Positions 7,709 to 15,487 are shown, numbered from the stretch's first letter. The stretch is DNA of 22,919 nt from an uncultured Bacilli bacterium (GCA_948999435.1 CARJCM010000017.1:1-22919); one strand, 5' to 3'. Notes: a model not told the origin generated them from the letters alone. Numbers and translations: made by a program.

Positions 7709-7860
7709 AAATGTTAAAAAATGAGACCTTGATTTGTTTGATCAGAGAGAATAAACCAAAAAAGAAGTAAAACAATTATTAAATATAAACAAATATGTCA
7801 AATAAAATATCTAAGCTAGTAAAATTAAATAAACTATTTTATAATTAAGATGGTGGTTAT

Positions 7861-8259
7861 ATGAAAGTACTTAGTTTAACAGAACCTTTTGCAACCTTAA
7901 TTAAAGAAAAAAAGAAGTTAGTAGAAACAAGAAGTTGGAAAACAAATTATAGAGGAGAGTTATATATTCATGCTAGTTTAACAAAAATTCCGAAATCTAG
8001 TTTAGAAAGAAAAGAATTAATGTCTCTAGTAGAAGAAAAAGAGATGAATTTTGGCTATATAATTTGTAAATGTAAATTAGTTGATTGTATTTATATGACT
8101 AAAGAATATGTCGAAAATATGAAAAAGAGCAATCATCAAGAGTATATATGTGGGGAATATGAAGAAGGCAGATATGCTTGGATATTAGAAGACATTGAAC
8201 CATTAGAAGAAAAAATTAAAATCAAAGGTCATTTAGGAGTATGGAATTATGAAGAATAA
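7861..8259 (+). CDS. ASCH-domain protein
   Basis: A 132-residue single-domain protein that starts MKVLSLTEPFATLI, has the ASCH hallmark KKLVETRSWKTNYRGELYIHAS (split here as KKLVETRSW and YRGELYIHAS), and continues with GYIICKCKLVDC, YAWILEDIEPL and GHLGVWNY. ASCH proteins have a PUA-like beta-barrel thought to bind RNA or modified nucleosides; some relatives hydrolyse N4-acetylcytidine, but the activity of this one is not known. ATGGTGG serves as ribosome site. The last 11 bases overlap the prepilin-like gene, so the two are translated together. Confidence 0.85.
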   Translation: MKVLSLTEPFATLIKEKKKLVETRSWKTNYRGELYIHASLTKIPKSSLERKELMSLVEEKEMNFGYIICKCKLVDCIYMTKEYVENMKKSNHQEYICGEYEEGRYAWILEDIEPLEEKIKIKGHLGVWNYEE

Positions 8260-8647
8260 AAAAGGATTTACATTAATTGAAATTTTATGTGTAATAGTTC
8301 TTATTGGTATTTTATCAGTTATTGCAACTATAAGTATAGTAAATTTATCGAGTAAAAGTAAAGAAAATTTATATTGTGCCAAAATCGAGTTAATAGAAAA
8401 TATCGCTGAGAGTTATGGTATTAAATATGAGTTAGAGTTAAATAATAGTAATGAGTTATATAATGGGTATAAAAGTTTAAAGATAAAAGTTAGAACTTTA
8501 GTTGACGCTGGTAAGTTAGAACCAGACAAGAAAAATGATGTAATAAATCCTAAAGATAATACCATTATGAATGATATAGATATAATACTTTATTTAAAAA
8601 ACAATCAAATAAAAGCTGAAATTCCAAATAATATTTGTGAAAAATAG
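8249..8647 (+). CDS. Prepilin-type N-terminal methylation protein (type IV pilin/ComGC-like)
   Basis: A 132-residue protein opening MKNKKG/FTLIE, the exact prepilin peptidase site with Glu at position +5, followed by a hydrophobic helix to about residue 30. The rest is a small soluble head with two Cys (about 45 and 130) and no repeats. Such proteins are inserted in the membrane, cleaved by a prepilin peptidase and assembled into pili, competence pseudopili or secretion fibres. None of the partner genes (peptidase, ATPase, platform) lies in this window. The AGGAG site sits inside the ASCH gene and the start overlaps it by 11 bases. Which system it serves cannot be told. Confidence 0.82.
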   Translation: MKNKKGFTLIEILCVIVLIGILSVIATISIVNLSSKSKENLYCAKIELIENIAESYGIKYELELNNSNELYNGYKSLKIKVRTLVDAGKLEPDKKNDVINPKDNTIMNDIDIILYLKNNQIKAEIPNNICEK

Positions 8648-8688
8648 CATTTTATGTTAAAATATAGCAAAAAAGGGGAGGATACAAG

Positions 8689-9993
8689 ATGAAATGTGTA
8701 TGTTTAATAGGAAAACCCAATGTTGGTAAATCAACAATATTTAATAAATTAATAAAAGAAAAAAAATCTATCATAATGGACGAACCAGGTGTAACAAGAG
8801 ATAGAATATATGGAAAAGTTACATATAATGAAAAAGCATTTTCAGTAATTGACACTGGCGGTTTAGTAAATACAACTGATGATTTTAATAAAGATATAAG
8901 AATGCAAGCTGAGTTAGCTATCGATGAAGCTGATTTAATTCTTTTTGTAGTTGATGGTAAAACAGGACTTGATGTCAGTGATTATTTTATTAGGGATATG
9001 CTTATAAAAAGTGGCAAAGAAGTAATAGTATTAGTAAATAAAATAGATAATAATAAACGTCAAGAAAATATCTATGAATTTTATGAATTAGGATTTCCTA
9101 TAGTTATGAGTATAAGTGGTGAACACAATTTAGGTTTTAAAGAATTATTAGATGTTATAACAAAAGAGTTATCAAATGATTTAAAAGAAGAAGAAAGGAT
9201 TCCTAAGTTTTGTATAATAGGAAGACCAAATGTTGGAAAAAGTAGTTTAATAAATGCTATATTAAATGAAGAAAGAGCAATCGTTAGTGATATCGCTGGA
9301 ACAACAAGAGATTCTTTAGATACCAAATTTACTTATGATAAAAATGAATATATCGTTATTGATACCGCCGGTTTAAGGAAAAAAGGCCGAATATATGAAA
9401 ATGTAGAAAAATTTAGTTACTTAAGAAGTATGCGAGCAATTGATGAAGCTGATGTGTGTTGTGTTGTAATTAGCGCTGAAGATGGTATATTAGAGCATGA
9501 TAAACATATTTTAGGATATGCTATTGAATCAGGTAAAGGTTTAGTTTTAGTAGTTAATAAATGGGACACTATAAGTAATCCAGATTTAGAAATAAAAAAA
9601 TGGAAAGAAAAAATAGCAAATGAATTCCAATTTGCCGATTATTTAAAAATAGTATTTTTATCTGCTAAAACTAAGAAAAGAATTCATACATTAATGCCAG
9701 AGATAATAAGTGCCTATGAAAATAATCATAAGGAAATCAAAACAAGCTTATTAAATGATGTCATAACAGAAGCGGTAAGTCTAAATGCTCCACCATCATT
9801 TAAAGGTAAAAGACTTAAAATATACTTTGTAAGCCAAACAGGAGTCCAACCTCCAAAATTTACTTTCCAAGTTAATAATAAAAGACTTATTCATTTTAGC
9901 TATGAAAGGTATTTAGAAAATAAACTAAGAGAAAACTTTGATTTAACAGGAACACCAATAATGCTCCAATTTAAAACTAAGAATGAAGATTAA
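8689..9993 (+). CDS. der: Ribosome biogenesis GTPase Der
   Basis: A 434-residue protein with the tandem G domains unique to Der (EngA). The first P-loop is GKPNVGKS at 8-15 with DTGGL and NKID; the second is GRPNVGKS at 178-185 with DTAGLRKK and NKWD. A C-terminal KH-like domain follows (LNAPPSFKGKRLKIYF, VQPPKFTFQVN). Der acts in the cytoplasm in assembly of the 50S ribosomal subunit and is essential in most bacteria. Length and motifs are normal. GGGGAGG precedes ATG 8689. The 41-base gap to the prepilin-like gene leaves room for only a short promoter, so partial read-through is possible. A strong terminator follows. Confidence 0.98.
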   Translation: MKCVCLIGKPNVGKSTIFNKLIKEKKSIIMDEPGVTRDRIYGKVTYNEKAFSVIDTGGLVNTTDDFNKDIRMQAELAIDEADLILFVVDGKTGLDVSDYFIRDMLIKSGKEVIVLVNKIDNNKRQENIYEFYELGFPIVMSISGEHNLGFKELLDVITKELSNDLKEEERIPKFCIIGRPNVGKSSLINAILNEERAIVSDIAGTTRDSLDTKFTYDKNEYIVIDTAGLRKKGRIYENVEKFSYLRSMRAIDEADVCCVVISAEDGILEHDKHILGYAIESGKGLVLVVNKWDTISNPDLEIKKWKEKIANEFQFADYLKIVFLSAKTKKRIHTLMPEIISAYENNHKEIKTSLLNDVITEAVSLNAPPSFKGKRLKIYFVSQTGVQPPKFTFQVNNKRLIHFSYERYLENKLRENFDLTGTPIMLQFKTKNED

Positions 9994-10028
9994 AAGTGTA
10001 AAATAAACAAAAAATTACACTTTTTTTT
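9994..10028 (+). terminator. Rho-independent terminator after der
   Basis: AAGTGTAA (9994-10001) pairs perfectly with TTACACTT (10015-10022) and a run of T follows directly. Confidence 0.85.
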
Positions 10029-10228
10029 AATTTTTACAGATTTTAATGTTTTAGCAAGAATTTTATTAAAATCACGTTGCATTTGCAACATTTAAGAACA
10101 GATTTTATATTTTCTGCTTAGCAGATTTTGAAAAATCTGTATTTTGACTCCTAATAATCTATATGATACACTTCACTTGTAGAAATTTTAAAAATAAAAA
10201 AAGTTTTAAGAAAGTGAGGTGTTTTAAA
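10029..10228. other. Non-coding stretch with small hairpins and repeated CAGATTTT
   Basis: No gene is visible. It contains GTTGC/GCAAC (10076-10089), a stem CAGATTT/AAATCTG (about 10122-10139) and three copies of ACAGATTTT or GCAGATTTT at about 10037, 10099 and 10121. These may be operator-like repeats or remnants of a lost element; I cannot assign them. Confidence 0.3.
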
Positions 10229-11129
10229 ATGTTTACAATTAAAGAAATAGATAGAATGTTAGAAACTAACTTAACCGAATTTAAATATCAAGATACAGAT
10301 AATGTTATTGAAGATGTTTGTTCTATTATTGATTCAGCCCAATCTTACGCTTACCAAGCGGTAAATATTGCTTTGGTAAAAAGAAATTGGCTAATAGGCT
10401 ATCGTATTGCAAAAGAAGAATTAAAAGGGCTTAAAAGGGCAGAATATGGTGAGAAAATTATCAAAGAACTATCAAGAAATCTTACAGAAAAATATGGAAA
10501 AGGTTTTGATAGAGGAAACCTTTATCACTTTTTGGATTTTTACAAAACTTTTCCTCAAATTGTCTACTCACTGAGTGGACAATCTAAAGGTATATTATCT
10601 TGGACTCATTATCGTGTGTTACTACAAGTTGAAGATAAAGAGGCTCGAGACTGGTATGAGACCGAAGCATACAAAGAAACATGGAGTGTTAGAACCCTGC
10701 AAAGAAATGTTTCATCGCAATATTATTATCGTTTATTAAGTTCAAAATCTTTAAGTAACAAAAGAGAAGAAAAAGATAATAATGAATATAATCAAAAACT
10801 AGAGTTTGTTAAGAATCCTATAATCGCAGAATTTTTAGGCTTTTCTTTAGACACCAAATATACAGAAAATGACCTTGAAACATGTATAATAAATAATTTA
10901 CAAAAATTTTTAATGGAATTAGGAAAGGGTTATGCTTTTATAGGAAGACAGGTTCACATTCATACAGAATGCGAAGTATTCTATTTTAAAAGAAAATGAA
11001 CAGCTTTTTACTACTAAATATAAGTTATATTTACCAAGTGAAGAAGAATTAAGAAAAGAGATAGAAAACCAGAAATTACTATTTGAATTAAAAGAGCAAA
11101 ATAAAAAAACTTCTCGGAAGAAGATTTAA
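10229..11129 (+). pseudogene. DUF1016 / YhcG-type PD-(D/E)XK nuclease family gene with internal deletion of the catalytic core
   Basis: ATG 10229, after GTGAGGTG, opens a good DUF1016 N-terminal domain: VNIALVKRNWLIGYRIAKEE, the RAEYGEKII segment, the LTEKYGKGFDRGNLYHFLDFY-type block, and LSWTHYRVLLQVEDKEARDW. The C-terminal domain starts with GKGYAFIGRQVHIHTE. It then breaks: the frame ends CEVFYFKRK at TGA 10997-10999. In another frame the sequence AKYSILKENEQLF, TTKYKLYLPSEEELRKEIE runs to TAA 11127-11129, which is the normal family ending. In relatives about 70 residues separate HTE from the (K/R)YSIL segment. They carry the catalytic Asp, Glu and Lys (FYIDLVFYN ... LIDLK, then QMDMYV). 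Their loss plus the shift means the nuclease should be inactive. The end overlaps the convergent XRE gene by four bases. Confidence 0.85.
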
Positions 11130-11389
11130 TTATTTACTTTTTGTTTCTCATCAATTCGTTTTTTATCTATAACATGTTTTTCATTATATAAAATCAAATC
11201 ATTAATATGAACATTTAACTTTTTAGCTAAGTCTTCCAAATAATCAAAAGAAATATTAGCTTTACCTCTTTCAACTTTAGCTAAATACTTAGGATTTAGT
11301 TCTAGTCCTAAATAAAATTTTTCTTGTGATAAACCACTTTTATATCTATAATATTTCAAATTTATGCCAACTATATCTCTTAACTTCAT
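11126..11389 (-). CDS. Small XRE-family HTH transcriptional regulator
   Basis: An 87-residue protein that is almost only a Cro/C1-type DNA-binding domain (about 6-65). It reads INLKYYRYKSGLSQEKF, LNPKYLAKVERGKANISFD, then LAKKLNVHINDL, and a basic C-terminal tail. AAGGAG lies at a normal distance before its ATG (complement of 11387-11389). It is divergent from the next XRE gene, and the two share a 119-base control region. It resembles regulators found beside restriction or mobile cargo; its target is not known. Confidence 0.82.
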   Translation of the reverse strand: MKLRDIVGINLKYYRYKSGLSQEKFYLGLELNPKYLAKVERGKANISFDYLEDLAKKLNVHINDLILYNEKHVIDKKRIDEKQKVNN

Positions 11390-11430
11390 AAAACTAACTC
11401 CTTACACTTAATATTATTGATAAATTATCA

Positions 11431-11490
11431 CAATGTCCACCCACACATAGCAACACAAAATTTGACATTGCTCATTTTTTGGTATATTAT
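11431..11490. promoter_or_regulatory. Divergent promoter region with inverted CAATGTC/GACATTG repeats
   Basis: On the plus strand TTGACA (11462-11467) is followed after 17 bases by TATTAT (11485-11490), a good promoter for the downstream XRE gene. On the minus strand TGGACA (complement of 11435-11440), 17 bases, then TAATAT fits a promoter for the upstream XRE gene. Both -35 boxes lie in an inverted repeat CAATGTC (11431-11437) and GACATTG (11464-11470), so one regulator could control both genes. Confidence 0.55.
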
Positions 11491-11508
11491 ATATCTAATG
11501 GAGGAGTT

Positions 11509-11727
11509 ATGGTGAAAAGTAGTACCAAAGTAAATTTTAAGTTACAAAACTTAAGAAAAGAGCATAATATGTCTTACGAAGCTGTTGCAAAAGAGCTAGG
11601 AATTTGTAAAGCTTATTATTGGCAACTTGAGAATGGTAATCGTAGAGTATATTATGATTTAGCTTTAAAAATCGCAAAAGTTTTTCAGTTAAAACCTGAT
11701 GATATCTTTTATGATTATTATAAATAA
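11509..11727 (+). CDS. Small XRE-family HTH transcriptional regulator
   Basis: A protein of about 72 residues consisting of one Cro/C1-type HTH: FKLQNLRKEHNMSYEAVAKE, LGICKAYYWQLENGNRRVYY, then LALKIAKVFQLKPDDIFYDY. I prefer ATG 11509 (or GTG 11512) because GGAGG at 11500-11504 lies just before; the longer frame from 11479 would start upstream of that site. It is transcribed from a clear TTGACA/TATTAT promoter. It is divergent from another HTH gene, and its stop is followed by a hairpin that runs into the ribosome site of the spoVIF-like gene. Confidence 0.82.
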   Translation: MVKSSTKVNFKLQNLRKEHNMSYEAVAKELGICKAYYWQLENGNRRVYYDLALKIAKVFQLKPDDIFYDYYK

Positions 11728-11730
11728 ACA

Positions 11731-11773
11731 AAAAAATACTTTCTAACATATAATGTGTTAGGAGGTATTTTTT
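11731..11773 (+). terminator. Hairpin between the XRE and spoVIF-like genes that includes the downstream ribosome site
   Basis: AAAAAATAC (11731-11739) pairs with GTATTTTTT (11765-11773), and CTAACA (11743-11748) with TGTTAG (11756-11761), leaving a small internal loop. It looks like a terminator for the upstream gene. However, AGGAGG (11760-11765), the ribosome site of the next gene, is in its 3' arm and internal loop, so the fold would hide it. Confidence 0.6.
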
Positions 11774-11774
11774 T

Positions 11775-12014
11775 ATGTTAGATGATTCATTTTTTAAAAA
11801 AGTTGAAAAGAAAACAAAGGTGGATAAAAATACCATTATAAGCCTAGCAGAAAAATTACAAAAAGGAAACATGAAAGATGAGAATACTTTAAGTGAAGTA
11901 ATAGATACTTTAAGTAAAATGACAGGTAAAAAAGTAAGTAGTGACTTAAAAGATAAAATTATAAAAAAGGTTGTAAATGATGATGTACCAAATGGAGTAG
12001 ATAAAATGTTTTAG
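11775..12014 (+). CDS. Stage VI sporulation protein F-like (SpoVIF)
   Basis: A 79-residue protein with the SpoVIF pattern: FFKKVEKKTKVD near the start, then LAEKLQKGNMKDENTLSEVI, a K-x-VS-x-LKDKI block and the ending VVNDDVPNGVDKMF. SpoVIF is a small mother-cell protein needed for correct spore-coat assembly in Bacillus subtilis; length and motif order agree with the family. ATG 11775 follows AGGAGG. No other sporulation gene is adjacent, but spoIVA lies 9 kb downstream. The hairpin around the ribosome site suggests transcription from upstream promoters would be poorly translated. I rate the family assignment as good but not certain. Confidence 0.75.
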   Translation: MLDDSFFKKVEKKTKVDKNTIISLAEKLQKGNMKDENTLSEVIDTLSKMTGKKVSSDLKDKIIKKVVNDDVPNGVDKMF

Positions 12015-12032
12015 ATTTTTATAATGTTTTTC

Positions 12033-12062
12033 TTGCCAATTGCCAGATTTATTTGCTATAAT
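12033..12062 (+). promoter_or_regulatory. Extended -10 promoter of the transglutaminase-like gene
   Basis: TTGCCA (12033-12038), 18 bases, then TGCTATAAT (12054-12062). The predicted transcription start is about 12 bases before the ribosome site of the gene starting at 12082. Confidence 0.7.
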
Positions 12063-12081
12063 AACTAACAGGTGGAGTCAA

Positions 12082-12606
12082 ATGAATCAAGTAAAAAATG
12101 TTATTGATATTTTAAATTCTTTAGAAGGAATTGAATATGGTTGGATGGATATTGAAAAGAATACCTATTTAAGCGCTGATAAAGGATATAAAAAGAATTA
12201 TGTATTATCATCTCCTGAGGAAGTAATCAAAAATTCTTTAGGAACATGCTTTGACTTAGTGGAACTAGAAAGAAGCTATTTTAAAAGCATTGGAGCTAAG
12301 TTTAATACATATTTTATGATTTACTATGAATCAAAAAAAATGTTTACACACACATTTGTAGTATATGAAGAAAACGAGAAATTTTATTGGTTTGAATATT
12401 CTTGGACTAATAATAAAGGAATTCATGAATATTTAAGTCTATATGATTTACTAACTGATGTAAGAAATAAATTCAAGAAAAATAATAATTTAAAATTTAT
12501 GGATTTAGATTATCTATGTGTATATAAATATAAGAAACCTAAATATCACATAGGACTAAAAGATTTATATAAGCATTGTGAATCTGGCGAGAATGTCATT
12601 ATATAG
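12082..12606 (+). CDS. Transglutaminase-like (papain-fold) protein
   Basis: A 174-residue soluble protein. A likely catalytic Cys56 sits in LGTCFDLVELER, a His90 in FTHTFVVYEEN and an acidic residue follows in FYWFEYSW (Glu105), in the Cys-His-Asp/Glu order of transglutaminase-like enzymes. The segment KGIHEYLSLYDLL after it is typical of small uncharacterised members in Bacillota. No signal peptide or membrane helix is present, so it acts in the cytoplasm; the substrate (protein cross-linking, hydrolysis or none) is unknown. I chose ATG 12082, 14 codons inside the longer open frame, because AGGTGGAG precedes it and the promoter overlaps the upstream part. Confidence 0.68.
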   Translation: MNQVKNVIDILNSLEGIEYGWMDIEKNTYLSADKGYKKNYVLSSPEEVIKNSLGTCFDLVELERSYFKSIGAKFNTYFMIYYESKKMFTHTFVVYEENEKFYWFEYSWTNNKGIHEYLSLYDLLTDVRNKFKKNNNLKFMDLDYLCVYKYKKPKYHIGLKDLYKHCESGENVII

Positions 12607-12630
12607 AGGTATTTTAAATACTTCTTTTTT
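12605..12630 (+). terminator. Rho-independent terminator after the transglutaminase-like gene
   Basis: AGAGGTATTT (12605-12614) pairs with AAATACTTCT (12616-12625) with one G-U pair, and five T follow. The stem uses the last bases of the TAG stop. Confidence 0.7.
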
Positions 12631-12631
12631 A

Positions 12632-12640
12632 TGTTATAAT
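12632..12640 (+). promoter_or_regulatory. Extended -10 promoter of the 850-residue protein gene
   Basis: TGTTATAAT (12632-12640) lies directly after the terminator T tract and 24 bases before ATG 12664. The -35 position is poor, as expected when an extended -10 is used. Confidence 0.6.
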
Positions 12641-12663
12641 ATAAATATTGTAGGTGTTATTAA

Positions 12664-15216
12664 ATGAAAGATTATAGTATAGAATTATTTAGAAAAAATG
12701 TTTCTAGAGACTTAAATATATTAGAAACAAGTTATTTAAAGAAAGTAAATCCTAAGCTTTATAATGAATTAAAAGCAATGTTCGATAGTTTAGACAAAAA
12801 TATTTCTTTATATGAGTCTAAAACAGGAAAAGTAACTAGAGAAGACCTTGGAAATGAATGGGCAACACTTAGTGCTTTATTTGATTTTTATATGGACAAT
12901 ATTGGTAGCAAAGAAGTCATAAATTATCAAGTAAGCGAAATAAAAGAAAATTTAGAAAAAATAGCTCAAGAACTAAACCAAAATAATTATGAGGAAATAG
13001 CAAAAAAACTTAAAGCTTCTCTAGATTTATATTCTAAAATACTTAATGTAGCTTTTAATACTAATGAAATAAATGTTTTAATAAATAGATTTAATTATCA
13101 AGTTTTAAAATATAAGATAGAAGATTTAATTTTAGATGATAGCAAAGATTTAAATATATATATTCCTTTTATACTAAATGATATAGAAGCAATACTAAAT
13201 AGTAGTGCAGTATCAAGTAATATTAAAGGTGTTTTAAGAATGTATGCTATTGATAAATCTTTAATATTAGATAACTTTATAAAAGTAATGCAACTTATTG
13301 TATTAGCAGAAACTAAAAAACAAGTTACAGATGAAGAATTAAATGAATATTTAGAGAAAGTAATTTATAAAGAAAGTGATATCCAAAAGGAATATCATGA
13401 ACCGTCAAAAGAAATGCGTGAAAAAGCTTATGGAACTTCAACAGATTTAGAGAAAATATTTAAGTATGAAAAAGATTATGCAAAAGAAGCAGTTCCTGTT
13501 GCAGTATTAGAACATATTAGGATAGGAAGTTTTAGAGAAAGTAGAGCAGCAGAAACTTTAATAGAATACAATTTTAAAGATGTAAGATATTTATTTGACG
13601 CTCTTTTTAGTAAAAAACAAATTAGTTGGGCAGTACAGATTGAGAACGAGTATGCGAATAAAGGGATAGATGTTAGCTATGAGTTTATTTGTACCTTAAT
13701 AGCTTACCTAGATACTTTATCACCTGCTGAACTTGCAGCTTATATCATAAAAACAAATAATGAATTTCTTATAAATTATTTTATAAAAAATAAAATAAAT
13801 TTTTTTAATGAAGATTTTATTAATTATATAGTTTCTTCCAAAAATTCTAAATTAATGAAATGTTTAGAAGAAAATCTTTTAAATATTTCAATAGGCGAAA
13901 TAATATATACAAAATTAAATAACGAATCAAAGATGAAAGCTATTAAAAATGCCATTTTAAAAAATAGATCTAATAGAGATAAATTATTAGATATCTTTAA
14001 TTTATTTGATAGAATAAAAGATGAAAACTTAATTAAGGATATAAATGAAATTATTATAGGATTTAATGATATAGATATATTATGTGAATATGCTAGAAGA
14101 TTAAATGGAACTTTAGGTTATAATATAGCAAAGATATTAAATCAAATTGATGAAGGCAGTTTTGAAAATGAATTATTAAATGTGTTATATGATACTAATA
14201 GTGCATGGGGAAAAATATTAATTAATAATAATGAAAATAAATGGCAATTTGAATTTGGAGATTTTTCTATTGGAGAACCTGTTTTTAGCAGTTTAACGCC
14301 ATTTGAAGCAGCATATGTCAGTAATAGACTAATACAAAAATATCACTTATTACCATTTGTAAGACTTCATTATAGGGCAAGACTTAATTGGACGCATTTA
14401 TTGGAGCTTTCCAAAGAATTATCTCAAGATGAAAAAGAAGAATTTAATAAATATTTTTATTTAGGAAATAAAGAATTATTTTTTAAAGAAGTTAAAGATT
14501 TTAGGTATGAATTTGCGTTAAAAATGATTAATGAATATCCTTCAAGTGTCATAGACTTTTTAAAATATTTACATGCAAAAGAAATAATTAGTTTGCCTAC
14601 CGAGGCCTTAAGTATTTTTAAGCAATATTATCAAGAAAAGATTGATAATGAAAATGTTAGTTTATCTGATAGAGTCCATAATACTTTATCAAAAAGTGCA
14701 GCATATTATCAAGACATTCCAGATATTATTGAACTTTTAACTTATATAATGTTAGATGGCACTATTAATAATGAAATATTAATGTATGCTAAAACTATGT
14801 CTTTTGCATCAAATCTCAATGATTTATTTGTGGCAGCTGTTGGTAATACTAAACTTCCATATCTAAGAGCTAGCTTTGCACCAAAGCTTCATTATTTAAG
14901 TGCTAGTGATTGGAATATTATATTTTTAAGTGATAAAGAAAAAGAAGATATATTAAATAATGGAGATAGTGAAGATGCTAAAGATTTGAAATTTAGAAAA
15001 TATTATGGAGACTTACTAAAATTAATACCAAGTGTTCCTGAAAATATAAAATACCGAATAGTTATTGAAATAACTAAAAGTAAAATAGAAGAATACATTA
15101 ATTATATTGTTGTAAATTATCCAGAATTAATAGATATAATACTAGAAAATACAGATGATAATAACCTTTACAAAAAAATAATGGAAATGAGTTTAAATAG
15201 TGGTGGAAGAAAATAA
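12664..15216 (+). CDS. Large uncharacterised helical protein (850 residues)
   Basis: I do not recognise a family. The protein has no signal peptide, no membrane helix and only a few Cys, and appears almost wholly alpha-helical. Short Leu/Ile/Lys/Glu-rich helices repeat throughout, especially in residues about 300-500 (for example LIEYNFKDVRYLFDALF, FINYIVSSKNSKLMKCLEEN, LLDIFNLFDRIKDENLIKD). This would suit an alpha-solenoid scaffold. A more Trp/Tyr-rich block at about 525-600 contains KWQFEFGDFSIGEPVF, FVRLHYRARLNWTHLLEL. No nucleotide-binding loop, nuclease or protease motif is visible. AGGTG precedes ATG 12664; its own promoter and the thrS promoter just after its stop make it monocistronic. 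Codon use is like its neighbours, so it is not an obvious recent arrival. Confidence 0.75.
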   Translation: MKDYSIELFRKNVSRDLNILETSYLKKVNPKLYNELKAMFDSLDKNISLYESKTGKVTREDLGNEWATLSALFDFYMDNIGSKEVINYQVSEIKENLEKIAQELNQNNYEEIAKKLKASLDLYSKILNVAFNTNEINVLINRFNYQVLKYKIEDLILDDSKDLNIYIPFILNDIEAILNSSAVSSNIKGVLRMYAIDKSLILDNFIKVMQLIVLAETKKQVTDEELNEYLEKVIYKESDIQKEYHEPSKEMREKAYGTSTDLEKIFKYEKDYAKEAVPVAVLEHIRIGSFRESRAAETLIEYNFKDVRYLFDALFSKKQISWAVQIENEYANKGIDVSYEFICTLIAYLDTLSPAELAAYIIKTNNEFLINYFIKNKINFFNEDFINYIVSSKNSKLMKCLEENLLNISIGEIIYTKLNNESKMKAIKNAILKNRSNRDKLLDIFNLFDRIKDENLIKDINEIIIGFNDIDILCEYARRLNGTLGYNIAKILNQIDEGSFENELLNVLYDTNSAWGKILINNNENKWQFEFGDFSIGEPVFSSLTPFEAAYVSNRLIQKYHLLPFVRLHYRARLNWTHLLELSKELSQDEKEEFNKYFYLGNKELFFKEVKDFRYEFALKMINEYPSSVIDFLKYLHAKEIISLPTEALSIFKQYYQEKIDNENVSLSDRVHNTLSKSAAYYQDIPDIIELLTYIMLDGTINNEILMYAKTMSFASNLNDLFVAAVGNTKLPYLRASFAPKLHYLSASDWNIIFLSDKEKEDILNNGDSEDAKDLKFRKYYGDLLKLIPSVPENIKYRIVIEITKSKIEEYINYIVVNYPELIDIILENTDDNNLYKKIMEMSLNSGGRK

Positions 15217-15217
15217 C

Positions 15218-15246
15218 TTGTAAGAATAAAGCTTTTGTGCTATAAT
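15218..15246 (+). promoter_or_regulatory. Promoter of the thrS T-box leader
   Basis: TTGTAA (15218-15223), 17 bases, then TATAAT (15241-15246) with an upstream TG (15238-15239). It lies just after the stop of the preceding gene and drives a leader of about 250 bases. Confidence 0.75.
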
Positions 15247-15252
15247 ACGTAA

Positions 15253-15487
15253 TAGAAACAAGTAATTGTTTAGATTAAAACGTTTGATGAAAGACACGAT
15301 TTATGAATATTATTTTTTAGAGAGTTAACGTTTGGTGCAAGTTAATAAATAAGTTTATAAGTTACTACTTTCAGAGGTTAGAGATTAATACTCTCCGTTA
15401 CTCGCGATAAGAGAAATTAAGTAAAATAAAAGGATGGTACCGCAAGACATTGCTCCTTAGGAGTGTGTATTGTGGTTTTTATTTTTT
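15253..15487 (+). ncRNA. T-box leader, threonine specific, controlling thrS
   Basis: The conserved T-box AAGGATGGTACCGC lies at 15430-15443. AAGGA can pair with TCCTT (15454-15458) to form the antiterminator. In the other fold CCGCAA (15440-15445) pairs with TTGTGG (15470-15475), and CTCC with GGAG, to give a terminator followed by T5-A-T6. In Stem I GAAAG (15289-15293) pairs with CTTTC (15368-15372), flanked by GATGA and AGAG of a kink-turn. Directly above it is ACT (15364-15366) plus an A, the expected place of the specifier codon: ACU, threonine. AGAGAG near 15320 fits the Stem I upper part. Uncharged tRNA-Thr should therefore switch on thrS. Confidence 0.9.

Noticed and set aside
7840..7845. 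TATAAT just before the ASCH gene
   Set aside because: It lies so close to the start codon that the transcript would begin inside the ribosome site, so it is unlikely to be the working promoter.
10029..10228. CRISPR-like or mobile-element repeats built on CAGATTTT
   Set aside because: The copies are only about 9 bases long, irregularly spaced and not bounded by inverted ends, so they do not form an array or an insertion sequence.
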